Part shown: positions 42,346-50,774 of the stretch, in pieces
Layout of the letters: each line of letters begins with the position of its first letter
Position numbering within the stretch: the first letter of the stretch is position 1
Source of the DNA: Bacteroidota bacterium
Lineage (GTDB): Bacteria > Bacteroidota > Bacteroidia > M30B66
DNA length: 64,000 nt
Direction: 5' to 3'
NCBI GenBank assembly: GCA_027490225.1
Contig: JAIXYK010000061.1
Location: forward strand, 1 to 64,000
Made by a program: the position numbers and the translations under genes
The notes under the pieces: generated by a model
What the model was told of the DNA's origin: nothing
The model's database searches: none
The model's input: only the letters and a program-made list of their open reading frames with translations

Positions 42346-43201
42346 ATCTGTATGAGATTACACGCTGAGGGAAAGGTATACTAACATTTTGATTATCGAA
42401 ACCTTTTTTAATCAATACATTTAATTCAGTATGTAATTCGAAAGCATCAATAGGATTGGCTGCCCACACATAGGCCCTAAGTTTCATTTCAGATTCTCCA
42501 AATCCAATTAATTTTACTTCAACAATTGGAAAATTCTTTTCGATTTCGTCTTTTAAACGACCATCAATGGTTAAAGGGTGTGCTTCACAAATATCTCTCA
42601 TTAATTGCATTGCCTTGTCAATATCACTCGAATAATCTATGCTAAAGTCTATATAACGTCTTATTCTATCGTCGAATAAATTATTATTAATAATTGTTTC
42701 AGCACTTATTTTTGAATTAGGCATTATAATTCTTTTATTTTCGAAATTTCTAATTACAGTATGTCTGAGGGTAATATCTTCTACAATGCCTGTATAGTCT
42801 TTTCCTATTTCTATGCGATCGCCAACCTTAAACGGCCTGCTAACCACCATAAATACACCACTTATAATGTTTGCAAATGCTGCTTGAGATGCAAAACCAA
42901 GAATAGCTGCTAGAATACCAGCTCCAGCGAATAAAGAAACCGCAAATGTTCTAAAAGCAGGAATTGCATATATGATTGCAATACTTGAAAAAAGATAAAT
43001 TGTAGCCGTTACAACGTGTTTTAAAAATACATACCTGGTTTGGTCAATATTCATTAACTCGGCGCTCCTTCTGGTAAATCTGCCAATTAAGAATCTTAAT
43101 GTACGCTCAAGTATTATTGAAATTAAAACAATCATTACAATGCGAAATGCAATACTTGCAAATGGGGTAATTGATTGTATTAAAATTAATTTATCTTTCA
43201 T
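42305..43201 (-). CDS. MscS family mechanosensitive ion channel
   Basis: 298 aa. Three hydrophobic helices: about 15-35, about 60-85, and a pore helix (FAGAGILAAILGFASQAAFANIISG in parts, about 92-116) rich in Gly and Ala, the hallmark of the MscS pore. Then the beta domain (FKVGDRIEIG, DITLRHTVIRNFENKRIIMPNS) and a mixed C-terminal domain (to about 270). It opens when membrane tension rises on osmotic downshift. It overlaps corA by 41 bases and its start codon overlaps the stop of 43198-44193 by 4 bases (ATGA). Confidence 0.93.
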   Translation of the reverse strand: MKDKLILIQSITPFASIAFRIVMIVLISIILERTLRFLIGRFTRRSAELMNIDQTRYVFLKHVVTATIYLFSSIAIIYAIPAFRTFAVSLFAGAGILAAILGFASQAAFANIISGVFMVVSRPFKVGDRIEIGKDYTGIVEDITLRHTVIRNFENKRIIMPNSKISAETIINNNLFDDRIRRYIDFSIDYSSDIDKAMQLMRDICEAHPLTIDGRLKDEIEKNFPIVEVKLIGFGESEMKLRAYVWAANPIDAFELHTELNVLIKKGFDNQNVSIPFPQRVISYRYDQNDLKDNQEKT

Positions 43202-44193
43202 TTTTTAACGATATCTAAAGAGCCATAAATCACATTTCCATCTGGAAGTTTTAATTCATAAAGATAATTTCCAGTTAGTAAATCATCACCATTCCAGTTG
43301 TTTTTATAATTTACTGAGTTGTATACTATAATTCCTTTTTTATTCCGAACAATTAAATGGGAATAAAGCGGTAAATTTTCTATGGTAAATATATCATTAA
43401 ATCCATCATTATTAGGAGTTATTACGTTTGGAACAATTACTTTTTTGTTGATTGCAACTGATGTTGGATTAGAAATAACTGGCAGATTTTCAGCTTTTAT
43501 TGAATCTGAAACTGCTATAAATTTAGTTATTGAGATATCATCTAAGTAAATGTATGCCAATCTAATGGCACTTTTAATTCCGCTTGTTTGTAAATTGGTA
43601 TTGATGTCATTTCTAAAATTTCCAATGGTTAAAAATTGCTCAGTTCCATTGGCCAGATATTCCCATTCTAGATTTTGCCAGCCAGAAGTATCGTTTATCG
43701 CTTTAAATTTTTCTGATTTTAAGTTTGGAACGATTGATATAGTGTTCCAATCTTTTCTAACCAAAGAATCTGAATTAAATACCAAACCTAATTCATCTGT
43801 ATAATAATAAGATTTATTTGCTGCCGAGACTTTTAATTTAATGGTATATTTTTTATTATTTTCTAATTTATTGATTAGTTTTATTGATAAATATTCCCTA
43901 AAATCTTTGTTGTCGCCATCATACAGAATAATTCCAGCATAGTTATTTCCCGAATGAGCTTTCTTAAAACCATAACTAAAATTCCCTTGGAAAATTAAAT
44001 CAGGACTTCCAACTCCAGCGGGAAACCATGGTAATGCTTGTTCAATATTACCTGAGTATTTTGATTTTAAAGGCTTGTAGACCTGCTCAAAACTTCCATT
44101 AGGAACCAAATTTTGCGCACTTAATTTCATTTTAATTATTATTGAAAATAATATAACTAAAACTAAAGCGAATTTTATATTGATTAAGTTCAC
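43198..44193 (-). CDS. Secreted protein with CHU_C (type B) T9SS sorting domain
   Basis: 331 aa. The start codon is GTG (44193); the following signal peptide (INIKFALVLVILFSIIIKMKLSAQ, in parts) supports it. Residues ~28-220 begin LVPNGSFEQ, the opening of a DUF642-like/galactose-binding beta-sandwich, with YAGIILYDGDNKDFREYL and WQNLEWEYLANG. The last ~85 residues are a CHU_C sorting domain (VPNVITPNNDGFNDIF ... LIVRNKKGIIVYNS ... YLYELKLPDGNVIYG). It is exported by T9SS and probably binds cell-surface glycan. It lies between accD and mscS with a 22-base gap and an ATGA overlap. Confidence 0.86.
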   Translation of the reverse strand: MNLINIKFALVLVILFSIIIKMKLSAQNLVPNGSFEQVYKPLKSKYSGNIEQALPWFPAGVGSPDLIFQGNFSYGFKKAHSGNNYAGIILYDGDNKDFREYLSIKLINKLENNKKYTIKLKVSAANKSYYYTDELGLVFNSDSLVRKDWNTISIVPNLKSEKFKAINDTSGWQNLEWEYLANGTEQFLTIGNFRNDINTNLQTSGIKSAIRLAYIYLDDISITKFIAVSDSIKAENLPVISNPTSVAINKKVIVPNVITPNNDGFNDIFTIENLPLYSHLIVRNKKGIIVYNSVNYKNNWNGDDLLTGNYLYELKLPDGNVIYGSLDIVKK

Positions 44194-44215
44194 ACTTTAA
44201 ACATTTGAATAATTG

Positions 44216-45097
44216 CTATTCAAATGAATTTTTAATGACTGGAGTACAAGATTTTTTCAATAGAATTCTTGCAATATTTGCAACCTTCAATTTCAAATCT
44301 CTGCGCTCAACGATTAAATCTAAAAAACCATGCTCCTGCACAAATTCAGCTGTTTGAAATCCTTCAGGAAGGTCTTTCCCAATGGTTTCTTTTACAACTC
44401 TAGGTCCAGCAAAACCAATTAAGGCACCAGGTTCTGAAATGTTTAAATCGCCTAACATAGCATAAGAAGCAGTAACACCTCCAGTTGTCGGGTCTGTTAA
44501 TAAAGATATAAATGGTAATTGTGCATCGGCCAACTGGGTGAGTTTTGCAGCGGTTTTAGCCATTTGCATTAATGAAAATGCAGCTTCCATCATTCTTGCT
44601 CCTCCCGATTTGCTGATTAATAAAAAGGGAAGTTTATGTTTTACACAGTAATCTATAGAACGAGAGATTTTTTCACCCACAACTGAGCCCATTGAACCTC
44701 CAATAAATTCGAAATTCATACAAGCTATGACAATATTCAATTCATCAACCTCACCAACTGCGCAAGAAATTGCATCATTGTATCCTGATTTTTCTTGACT
44801 TGCAACAATTCTGTCTTTATATTTTTTAGTATCCACAAAAGCCAATGGATCTGATGGTCTTATGTTGTCGAAAAGCTCTGTATATTTTTGATTATCAAAC
44901 AAAATGGCAAAATACTCACGACTGCTAATGCGTTCATGGTAACTGCAGTTTGAGCAAACCCACATATTATCTTCGTGATCGATTGAAGAAAAAATCTTTT
45001 TACACGAAGGACATTTATACCATAAACCTTCTGGAGTTTCTTTCTTCTCTAGAGTAGAAGTGGTAATATTTTTACTTTTTCTTTTAAACCAACTCAT
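44216..45097 (-). CDS. accD: Acetyl-CoA carboxylase carboxyltransferase subunit beta
   Basis: 293 aa. The N-terminal zinc ribbon has C29-x2-C32 and C48-x2-C51 (CPSC ... CSNC). The carboxyltransferase crotonase fold follows, with [11 protein letters not shown] (about 162-172) and [12 protein letters not shown] (about 207-218), which bind acetyl-CoA and form the oxyanion site. It works with AccA (not in the window) to make malonyl-CoA, the first step in fatty acid synthesis. It leads the minus-strand run of envelope genes ending at 38755. Confidence 0.95.
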   Translation of the reverse strand: MSWFKRKSKNITTSTLEKKETPEGLWYKCPSCKKIFSSIDHEDNMWVCSNCSYHERISSREYFAILFDNQKYTELFDNIRPSDPLAFVDTKKYKDRIVASQEKSGYNDAISCAVGEVDELNIVIACMNFEFIGGSMGSVVGEKISRSIDYCVKHKLPFLLISKSGGARMMEAAFSLMQMAKTAAKLTQLADAQLPFISLLTDPTTGGVTASYAMLGDLNISEPGALIGFAGPRVVKETIGKDLPEGFQTAEFVQEHGFLDLIVERRDLKLKVANIARILLKKSCTPVIKNSFE

Positions 45098-45228
45098 GTA
45101 AAACTATTGTTATTCAGTAAGTTATATTGATGTCCTTAAATTTTAAGGGTGACAAACTTACTCTTTTAATCATGAAATTCAAAAAATGAATAAGGTATTT
45201 AAGGTTAAACCAATTTCAACTAGCTGAA

Positions 45229-48174
45229 TTACAACAGAGAATAAATTGCTTCTTGAATTTCTATTCTTGTTGCAAGGTTGCTAAGCCTTTTGTTTTCAGC
45301 ATCTGGATACACTCTATTTGAAAGAAAAACATAAACAAGTTCATTTTCAGGGTCAACCCAGGCAATTGTGCCAGTAAATCCAGTGTGACCATAACTCAAG
45401 GCTGAAACACATTTACATGTTGGGCCTGTTTTTTTATAATCCATTTCTGGTTTATCAAAACCAAGTCCTCTGCGGTTATCATTTATACAATTCAGGCATT
45501 TTGTAAATTCTGTAATTGTTGCAGCATTAATAAATCGTTGACCACCGTATTCTCCTTTATTTAAAAGCATTTGCATCAAAGCTGCTAAATCTGTTGCATT
45601 GGTAAAAAGACCTGCATGTCCGGCAACTCCGCCCATCATAGCAGCGCCTTGGTCATGCACATATCCCTGAATTAATTGTTTTCTGAATAAGTTATCTTTT
45701 TCGGTAGGAACAATTTCTTCTTTATTAAATTTATTAAGCGGATTAAATGTCATATGTGAAAGTCCAAGCGGACGGTAAAAAACGCTGTCAACATATTGAT
45801 CAAATGGTTTTTGTGTATGCTTTTCAATGATGTATCTGAAAAAATAATATCCTAAATCGCTGTATTTATATTCATTTTTAGAAGATATTTCGCAACTGGC
45901 AATTTGAGCTAAAATAGTATCAGGATAATCCTTTCTCATGAACATATTATCAGCTACTTTTAAATTAAAACTATCAGAAAAAGTGCTTCTGTAATACATA
46001 TTTCTTTTGGAATCCGGTTTTATTGTTTTGGTGTAGAAAGGAATCCAGGCAGGCAAACCAGCTTGATGCGTTAGCAAATCTTTTAATTTTAATTTTCCTT
46101 TATTTGTTAATTTCATTAAAGGTAAATAATCACCAACTGTTTTATTGATATCAAAAAAACCTTCATCTGTTAATTTCATAATTGCGATGGTTGAAGCTGC
46201 AACTTTTGTGATAGATGCAATGTCATATAAATCCTCAGTATTAACAGGTGCTCCGCCATAGGTTTTATTACCAAAAGCTTTATTGTAAAATACTTTTCCA
46301 TTTTTAGCGATTACAATTTGGCAACCAGGTGTCGCTTTTAGATCAATTGCATATTTAGCAATCGAATCTACTTTTCTTAATGAAGCAGTATTGATTCCAA
46401 GTTCTTCAGGAATTGTAAATTTTAATCTAATAACTTCTGCAATTTCAAGGCCTGCTGAAGCTTTGTACCTTTCGTTTACAGTTACTGGTAAAGTACCATT
46501 TGCTTTAATTCCTCCGAATATTAATTGTGCAGAAAGTTCCTGACTGTAAACATTATCTTCATATGATTCAATTAGTCCGTCAGGAGTTGCAGCAAGGCTT
46601 AATTTCGCAAGACTATAAGGATTAGCAAATACATTTAGAATTGTTTTTCCTTGTGTATTCAAAGCTTCCATAAAATTACTTACACCTGTAGTAACTCCCG
46701 CGCTTTTGCTCATTGCATTTTTAGGATTGTGCACACTTACAATTACCAAATTGTACCCTTTTAATTGTGCTAAAAGTCCTGCTTGTTTTGCTGGTAATTC
46801 ATCTTTATCTACTACAAAATTTGCAACTTTTGTATATTTATTTAGTGTTTTTTGAAAGATATTATTTTGTCTTCCATCTATTGCGACTGTTGCAATTTTT
46901 AATTTTTCTAGCGATTTAAGAGGAATAATTTGATTTTTATTTTCTAAAACTGTAAGTGATGCTTCGGTTAATTTTCTGTTAATGAGTGCAGAAGTACTAT
47001 CATTTAATTCTGAATAAAGATTTCTAATTTCAATCTTTTGTTTTTTATTTAATCCTAACCAGTATTTAGCATGTAAAATTTTTCTAACCCTTTTATCAAT
47101 TTCTTCTTGTGTTATTTCTTTATTAGCAATTGCTTTTTTAATTTCAGAAATACCGGCAGCTACATTTTCAGAAAATAATAATACATCGTTACCTGCAATT
47201 AAAGCTTTCGCGTCGACCATTCCTGTGCTGGCGAAATTGGCCACACCTTTCATATTTAAGGCATCAGTAAAAATTAATCCTTTAAAGCCCATTTCTGTTT
47301 TTAATAAATCAGTAATTATTTTTGATGATAATGTACTCGGTTTTTTACTGTCGTCTAATGCTGTTACGTTTAAGTGAGCCACCATTGCCCCCGTCAGGCC
47401 CGCGTTGATTAATTCTCTGAAAGGAAAAAGTTCTAATGAATCGAGTCGTTCTCTTGAATGATTTATGGTTGGTAAGGTTTTATGAGAATCCGAGTCTGTA
47501 TCTCCATGACCAGGAAAATGTTTTCCTGTAGCCATTACCTTATTGTCCTGCATACCTTTCATATAGGCGATTCCCTTTGCTGCGACTTTGTATTTATTTT
47601 CGCCAAATGAGCGCATATTGATTACAGGATTTGATGCATTATTATTTACATCAATATCTGGAGCAAAATTTACATGAATGCCCATTCTTTTACAATGTTT
47701 AGCAATAGCAACACCCATGTTGTAAATAAGTGTGTCGTTTTTGATGGCTCCCAGCGTCATTTGTTTTGGAAAAGAAACGGTTGAATCCAAACGCATAGCT
47801 AATCCCCATTCACCATCAATAGAAATCATTAATGGCACATTAGAGATTTGCTGATACATATTGCAAAGTTTTGCCTGTCTTAATGGGCCGCCCTGCATAA
47901 AAATTAAACCACCAATTTGTTGGTTTTTAATTAATTTAATGATTTCATCCTGATGCGCTTTTGGTTTATTAGAATAAGCTGCAACCATAAATAACTGACC
48001 GATTCTTTGCTCTGGAGTAAGCACTTTCATTAAACTATCTACCCATTTATTGCCTTCATTAATAAATGCGGGATCTTCTTTTTGTATTGATTTTACATTT
48101 TTGAATTCCACTGAAGAAGATAATATGGAAATACTAATTATAGCAGCACCTGCGAGGATTTGGCGAAGAATCAT
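45229..48174 (-). CDS. Fused GH3 beta-N-acetylglucosaminidase and serine beta-lactamase-like hydrolase
   Basis: 981 aa. Signal peptide (about 1-20). Residues ~35-370: GH3 catalytic domain with KHFPGHGDTDSDSHK around residue 220 and FTDALNMKG, typical of NagZ-type beta-N-acetylglucosaminidases. Residues ~400-570: GH3 C-terminal domain. Residues ~595-980: a class C beta-lactamase-like domain with S654-x2-K657 (SITK), a YSD motif in place of YxN near 770, and GHTG near 932. GH3 cleaves GlcNAc-containing muropeptides; the second domain would cut a peptide or ester bond. The pairing points to cell-wall recycling in the periplasm. It stands alone downstream of accD. Confidence 0.92.
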   Translation of the reverse strand: MILRQILAGAAIISISILSSSVEFKNVKSIQKEDPAFINEGNKWVDSLMKVLTPEQRIGQLFMVAAYSNKPKAHQDEIIKLIKNQQIGGLIFMQGGPLRQAKLCNMYQQISNVPLMISIDGEWGLAMRLDSTVSFPKQMTLGAIKNDTLIYNMGVAIAKHCKRMGIHVNFAPDIDVNNNASNPVINMRSFGENKYKVAAKGIAYMKGMQDNKVMATGKHFPGHGDTDSDSHKTLPTINHSRERLDSLELFPFRELINAGLTGAMVAHLNVTALDDSKKPSTLSSKIITDLLKTEMGFKGLIFTDALNMKGVANFASTGMVDAKALIAGNDVLLFSENVAAGISEIKKAIANKEITQEEIDKRVRKILHAKYWLGLNKKQKIEIRNLYSELNDSTSALINRKLTEASLTVLENKNQIIPLKSLEKLKIATVAIDGRQNNIFQKTLNKYTKVANFVVDKDELPAKQAGLLAQLKGYNLVIVSVHNPKNAMSKSAGVTTGVSNFMEALNTQGKTILNVFANPYSLAKLSLAATPDGLIESYEDNVYSQELSAQLIFGGIKANGTLPVTVNERYKASAGLEIAEVIRLKFTIPEELGINTASLRKVDSIAKYAIDLKATPGCQIVIAKNGKVFYNKAFGNKTYGGAPVNTEDLYDIASITKVAASTIAIMKLTDEGFFDINKTVGDYLPLMKLTNKGKLKLKDLLTHQAGLPAWIPFYTKTIKPDSKRNMYYRSTFSDSFNLKVADNMFMRKDYPDTILAQIASCEISSKNEYKYSDLGYYFFRYIIEKHTQKPFDQYVDSVFYRPLGLSHMTFNPLNKFNKEEIVPTEKDNLFRKQLIQGYVHDQGAAMMGGVAGHAGLFTNATDLAALMQMLLNKGEYGGQRFINAATITEFTKCLNCINDNRRGLGFDKPEMDYKKTGPTCKCVSALSYGHTGFTGTIAWVDPENELVYVFLSNRVYPDAENKRLSNLATRIEIQEAIYSLL

Positions 48175-48333
48175 TTGGAAATTATTTAAATGTAAAATAA
48201 TCGTAGAAATTTTGAATTTGTTGGTATACGGTTATTTATATATCAACAAAATAGGGTTAAGAACATTGAGAATAGTGGCATGATTTATTTATTTCCAATG
48301 CAATCGATTTAATTATAATTCGTTTTCTTTGTA

Positions 48334-49908
48334 ATGAATAAAATAAAATCAATGTTGAAACGTGCAATACTGTTATTGATTGTAGTATTTACAAATATAT
48401 TTTTTACAAGTGCGCAAACTGACTTTCAGCCTATGTATTGGGGCGGAGAGATTTTCAAACCTGCTTCAGGAACTACTTTTCATACAATTGGTAACTGGAA
48501 TGAAGGTATTTTGTTACAGAGCAAGACAAGTGCAAAGATATTTACATCAGGCAAAACGTTTGTTCAACGAGTAGATAACATGACTTTGTTGCCACAATAT
48601 ACCAAGGAAATAAAGTTAGAAAGTAGCAAAGGCAATAAGCCTCTTGAATATCAGGTAATGACAAGAATGGGAGAAAATCCAATTTTATTTGCTACATATT
48701 TTAATAAAGACAAAAACAAAATTGAGCTTTACGGCAGAAAATATGATTTAGAAGGAGAGCCAATTGAAAAGGATAAAAAAATCGCTGAATTCTCTGCATC
48801 AAGAAAGCAGCAGATTGAAGCGATGAACTTTGTGGCATCTGAAGATTCAACTTCTATGCTCACCTATTTTACTGAGAAATTTGACAAATACGAAAATGAA
48901 AAAATTGATTTTCATTTGTTTGATAAAAATCTGGAAGAACGCTGGAATAGAAATATAGAGTTCCCCTATAAAGGAAAGAATTTTCAAATTTCTAGGGTTA
49001 AATTAGCACCAAATGGAAGGGTTTATCTGTTGGTTAAGGTTTACAAAGAGCAAGAAAATCAGAAGAAAGCAAATATATTTAGGTATGGAGTTGTTACTTT
49101 TTCAGGAGATACTTCATTAATAGAAGATTATGGAATTGAGTTGGGAAATGAATTCATTAATGACATCGATTTTTCTATTGATTCTGTTGGAAATGTAGTT
49201 TGCGCTGGTTTATATTCATCTTTAGGTTTAACTAATGCTTCAGGTAGTTTTTTTATTAAAATTGATAGAGATAAAAAGCAAATAACAGAACAAGTATTGA
49301 CTCCTTTTGAAGCAGATTTTGCTGCACAATTCAACGAAGGAAATCGATTTAGAAATAGAAGTGAAATAAGTGATTTTAAAATGGATCATTTGGTGCATTT
49401 TAAAGATGGTAGTTATGCGTTAGTAGCAGAGCAATTTATTTTTGATGAGGTTTGTTATACTGATTTTAGAACAGGCATGATAAGTTGCACCAATTATTAT
49501 TATTACAACAATATAGTAGTTGTTAAAATGTTGAATAATGGGGACGTAGAATGGGCTGCTAATATTCCGAAATTTCAAGAAAGTGTGAATGATTTTGGAA
49601 TTTATTCTTCCTATGCTTTTGGCGTTTCAGGAAATGCAATGTATTTTGTATTTAATGAGAATGAAGATAATTTGAAAATAAATGACCAGCGGGAAATGCA
49701 AGCTATGACAAAAATTAGAGGTGCAATTCAGGTAGTATGTAAGTTAAATTCAAATGGCAGTTTTTCAAGAAAAGCATTATCAGGCGATAAAAAGAAATCT
49801 AATTTTTATTTTATTCCAGAAAATTCTAGCCAAATAAGCGAGAATTCCCTTTTATTAATGAGTTTTACTAATAATAAATTTCGCTTAGGAGTGCTTCCAT
49901 TGGAATAA
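48334..49908 (+). CDS. Secreted protein of unknown function, probable beta-propeller
   Basis: 524 aa; signal peptide ends TSAQT (about residue 27). The body shows repeated four-stranded patterns with hydrophobic strands ending in VVKMLNNGDVEWAANIP (about 391-407) and IQVVCKLNSNGSF (about 468-480), as in beta-propellers, but no repeat family or enzyme motif is certain. It resembles the protein at 58674-60176 in size, signal peptide, charged linkers and a late phrase of the form HLVHFKDGSYALVAEQF versus QIKKLADGSNVLIAEFY, so the two may be distant paralogues. No sorting domain is seen; it may be periplasmic or anchored by another route. Confidence 0.75.
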   Translation: MNKIKSMLKRAILLLIVVFTNIFFTSAQTDFQPMYWGGEIFKPASGTTFHTIGNWNEGILLQSKTSAKIFTSGKTFVQRVDNMTLLPQYTKEIKLESSKGNKPLEYQVMTRMGENPILFATYFNKDKNKIELYGRKYDLEGEPIEKDKKIAEFSASRKQQIEAMNFVASEDSTSMLTYFTEKFDKYENEKIDFHLFDKNLEERWNRNIEFPYKGKNFQISRVKLAPNGRVYLLVKVYKEQENQKKANIFRYGVVTFSGDTSLIEDYGIELGNEFINDIDFSIDSVGNVVCAGLYSSLGLTNASGSFFIKIDRDKKQITEQVLTPFEADFAAQFNEGNRFRNRSEISDFKMDHLVHFKDGSYALVAEQFIFDEVCYTDFRTGMISCTNYYYYNNIVVVKMLNNGDVEWAANIPKFQESVNDFGIYSSYAFGVSGNAMYFVFNENEDNLKINDQREMQAMTKIRGAIQVVCKLNSNGSFSRKALSGDKKKSNFYFIPENSSQISENSLLLMSFTNNKFRLGVLPLE

Positions 49909-49957
49909 TTTAATAATTCACTACTTTTTACATAATTCTTATCCCTTTACAATTAAC

Positions 49958-50036
49958 ACTTTGCGCTTTATACTTTATACTTTACACTTTGTAATGTTAA
50001 CTTTCCCCTTTATACTTTTAACTTTATACTCTCCCC
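49958..50036. repeat. CTTTATACTTT-type low-complexity repeat
   Basis: Repeated units CTTTATACTTTATACTTTACACTTTG and CTTTATACTTTTAACTTTATACTC (given in parts). The reverse complement resembles 1441-1488. No coding sense. Possibly a regulatory or recombination element in the 233-base spacer between convergent genes. Confidence 0.5.
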
Positions 50037-50141
50037 TTACTCTTCCTTGTCATTTCTGCAAACCCATAACAAGAGTTGAAGTGTTAACCAAGGCGCAGTT
50101 AATACTGCAATACTTAATAATAATAATTTAATGAGGCTCAT

Positions 50142-50771
50142 TTAATTTTCGGAGAGCAAATATACAAATCCACCACCTTGCTCGGTCATTGAATCTAGTA
50201 TTTTCCAGCGAATTAAATCTGCTATTGTTTGAACAACAATAAATCGTGGTAATTTACTTTTTTTAGTGATTTGATTTAAGCTCAACCAGCTATTGGTTTT
50301 AAAAATTGAAATAATTGCAATTTGTTTTTCTGTAAATACTTTTGGTTTTGTATTGGTTTCAGAGATTTTCCACAATTGCAAATGAACAGGATTTGCCAGT
50401 AGGTTAGAAGCTCCATGTCTTAAATAGGCTTTAGAAATACCAGGCTCAATCTCAGCTAAAATAGGTTTGTTTAATGCTTCAGGAACGATTGCTTCCAAGA
50501 CCATTTTTCCTTTAATATCCCAACGTTTCAATTGCAGGATTACTTCGGGCTTGCAATAAAGGTTTGCAGCAGCATCAAGAACATACAGCTCTTCTTCTAG
50601 ACGCACTCCGGCTACACTGCCATTATCTTTTACCCCAATTAAAATTGAACCTCCAATTGTATTTGAAAATGCGGAAATAGTTGATGCGATTTTTCTACCT
50701 GAGTTTATTTCAAACTTGTATTCAAGGTTTTCACTTTCACCACGATTTAGTTTATCGAAAATGTCTTCCAT
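50142..50771 (-). CDS. AlbA_2 / Schlafen-like domain protein
   Basis: 209 aa. The first ~130 residues match the AlbA_2 (SLFN-like) domain: ESENLEYKFEIN (about 8-19), ISAFSNTIGGSILIGVKDNG (in parts, about 33-52) and GVRLEEELYVLD (about 55-66). The last ~70 residues look like a winged helix-turn-helix (EKQIAIISIFKTNSWLSLNQI). Members bind nucleic acid or nucleotides and act as regulators or in stress responses. The stop of 50775-52883 is just 3 bases upstream of its start, so both lie in one transcript. Confidence 0.82.
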   Translation of the reverse strand: MEDIFDKLNRGESENLEYKFEINSGRKIASTISAFSNTIGGSILIGVKDNGSVAGVRLEEELYVLDAAANLYCKPEVILQLKRWDIKGKMVLEAIVPEALNKPILAEIEPGISKAYLRHGASNLLANPVHLQLWKISETNTKPKVFTEKQIAIISIFKTNSWLSLNQITKKSKLPRFIVVQTIADLIRWKILDSMTEQGGGFVYLLSEN

Positions 50772-50774
50772 CTA

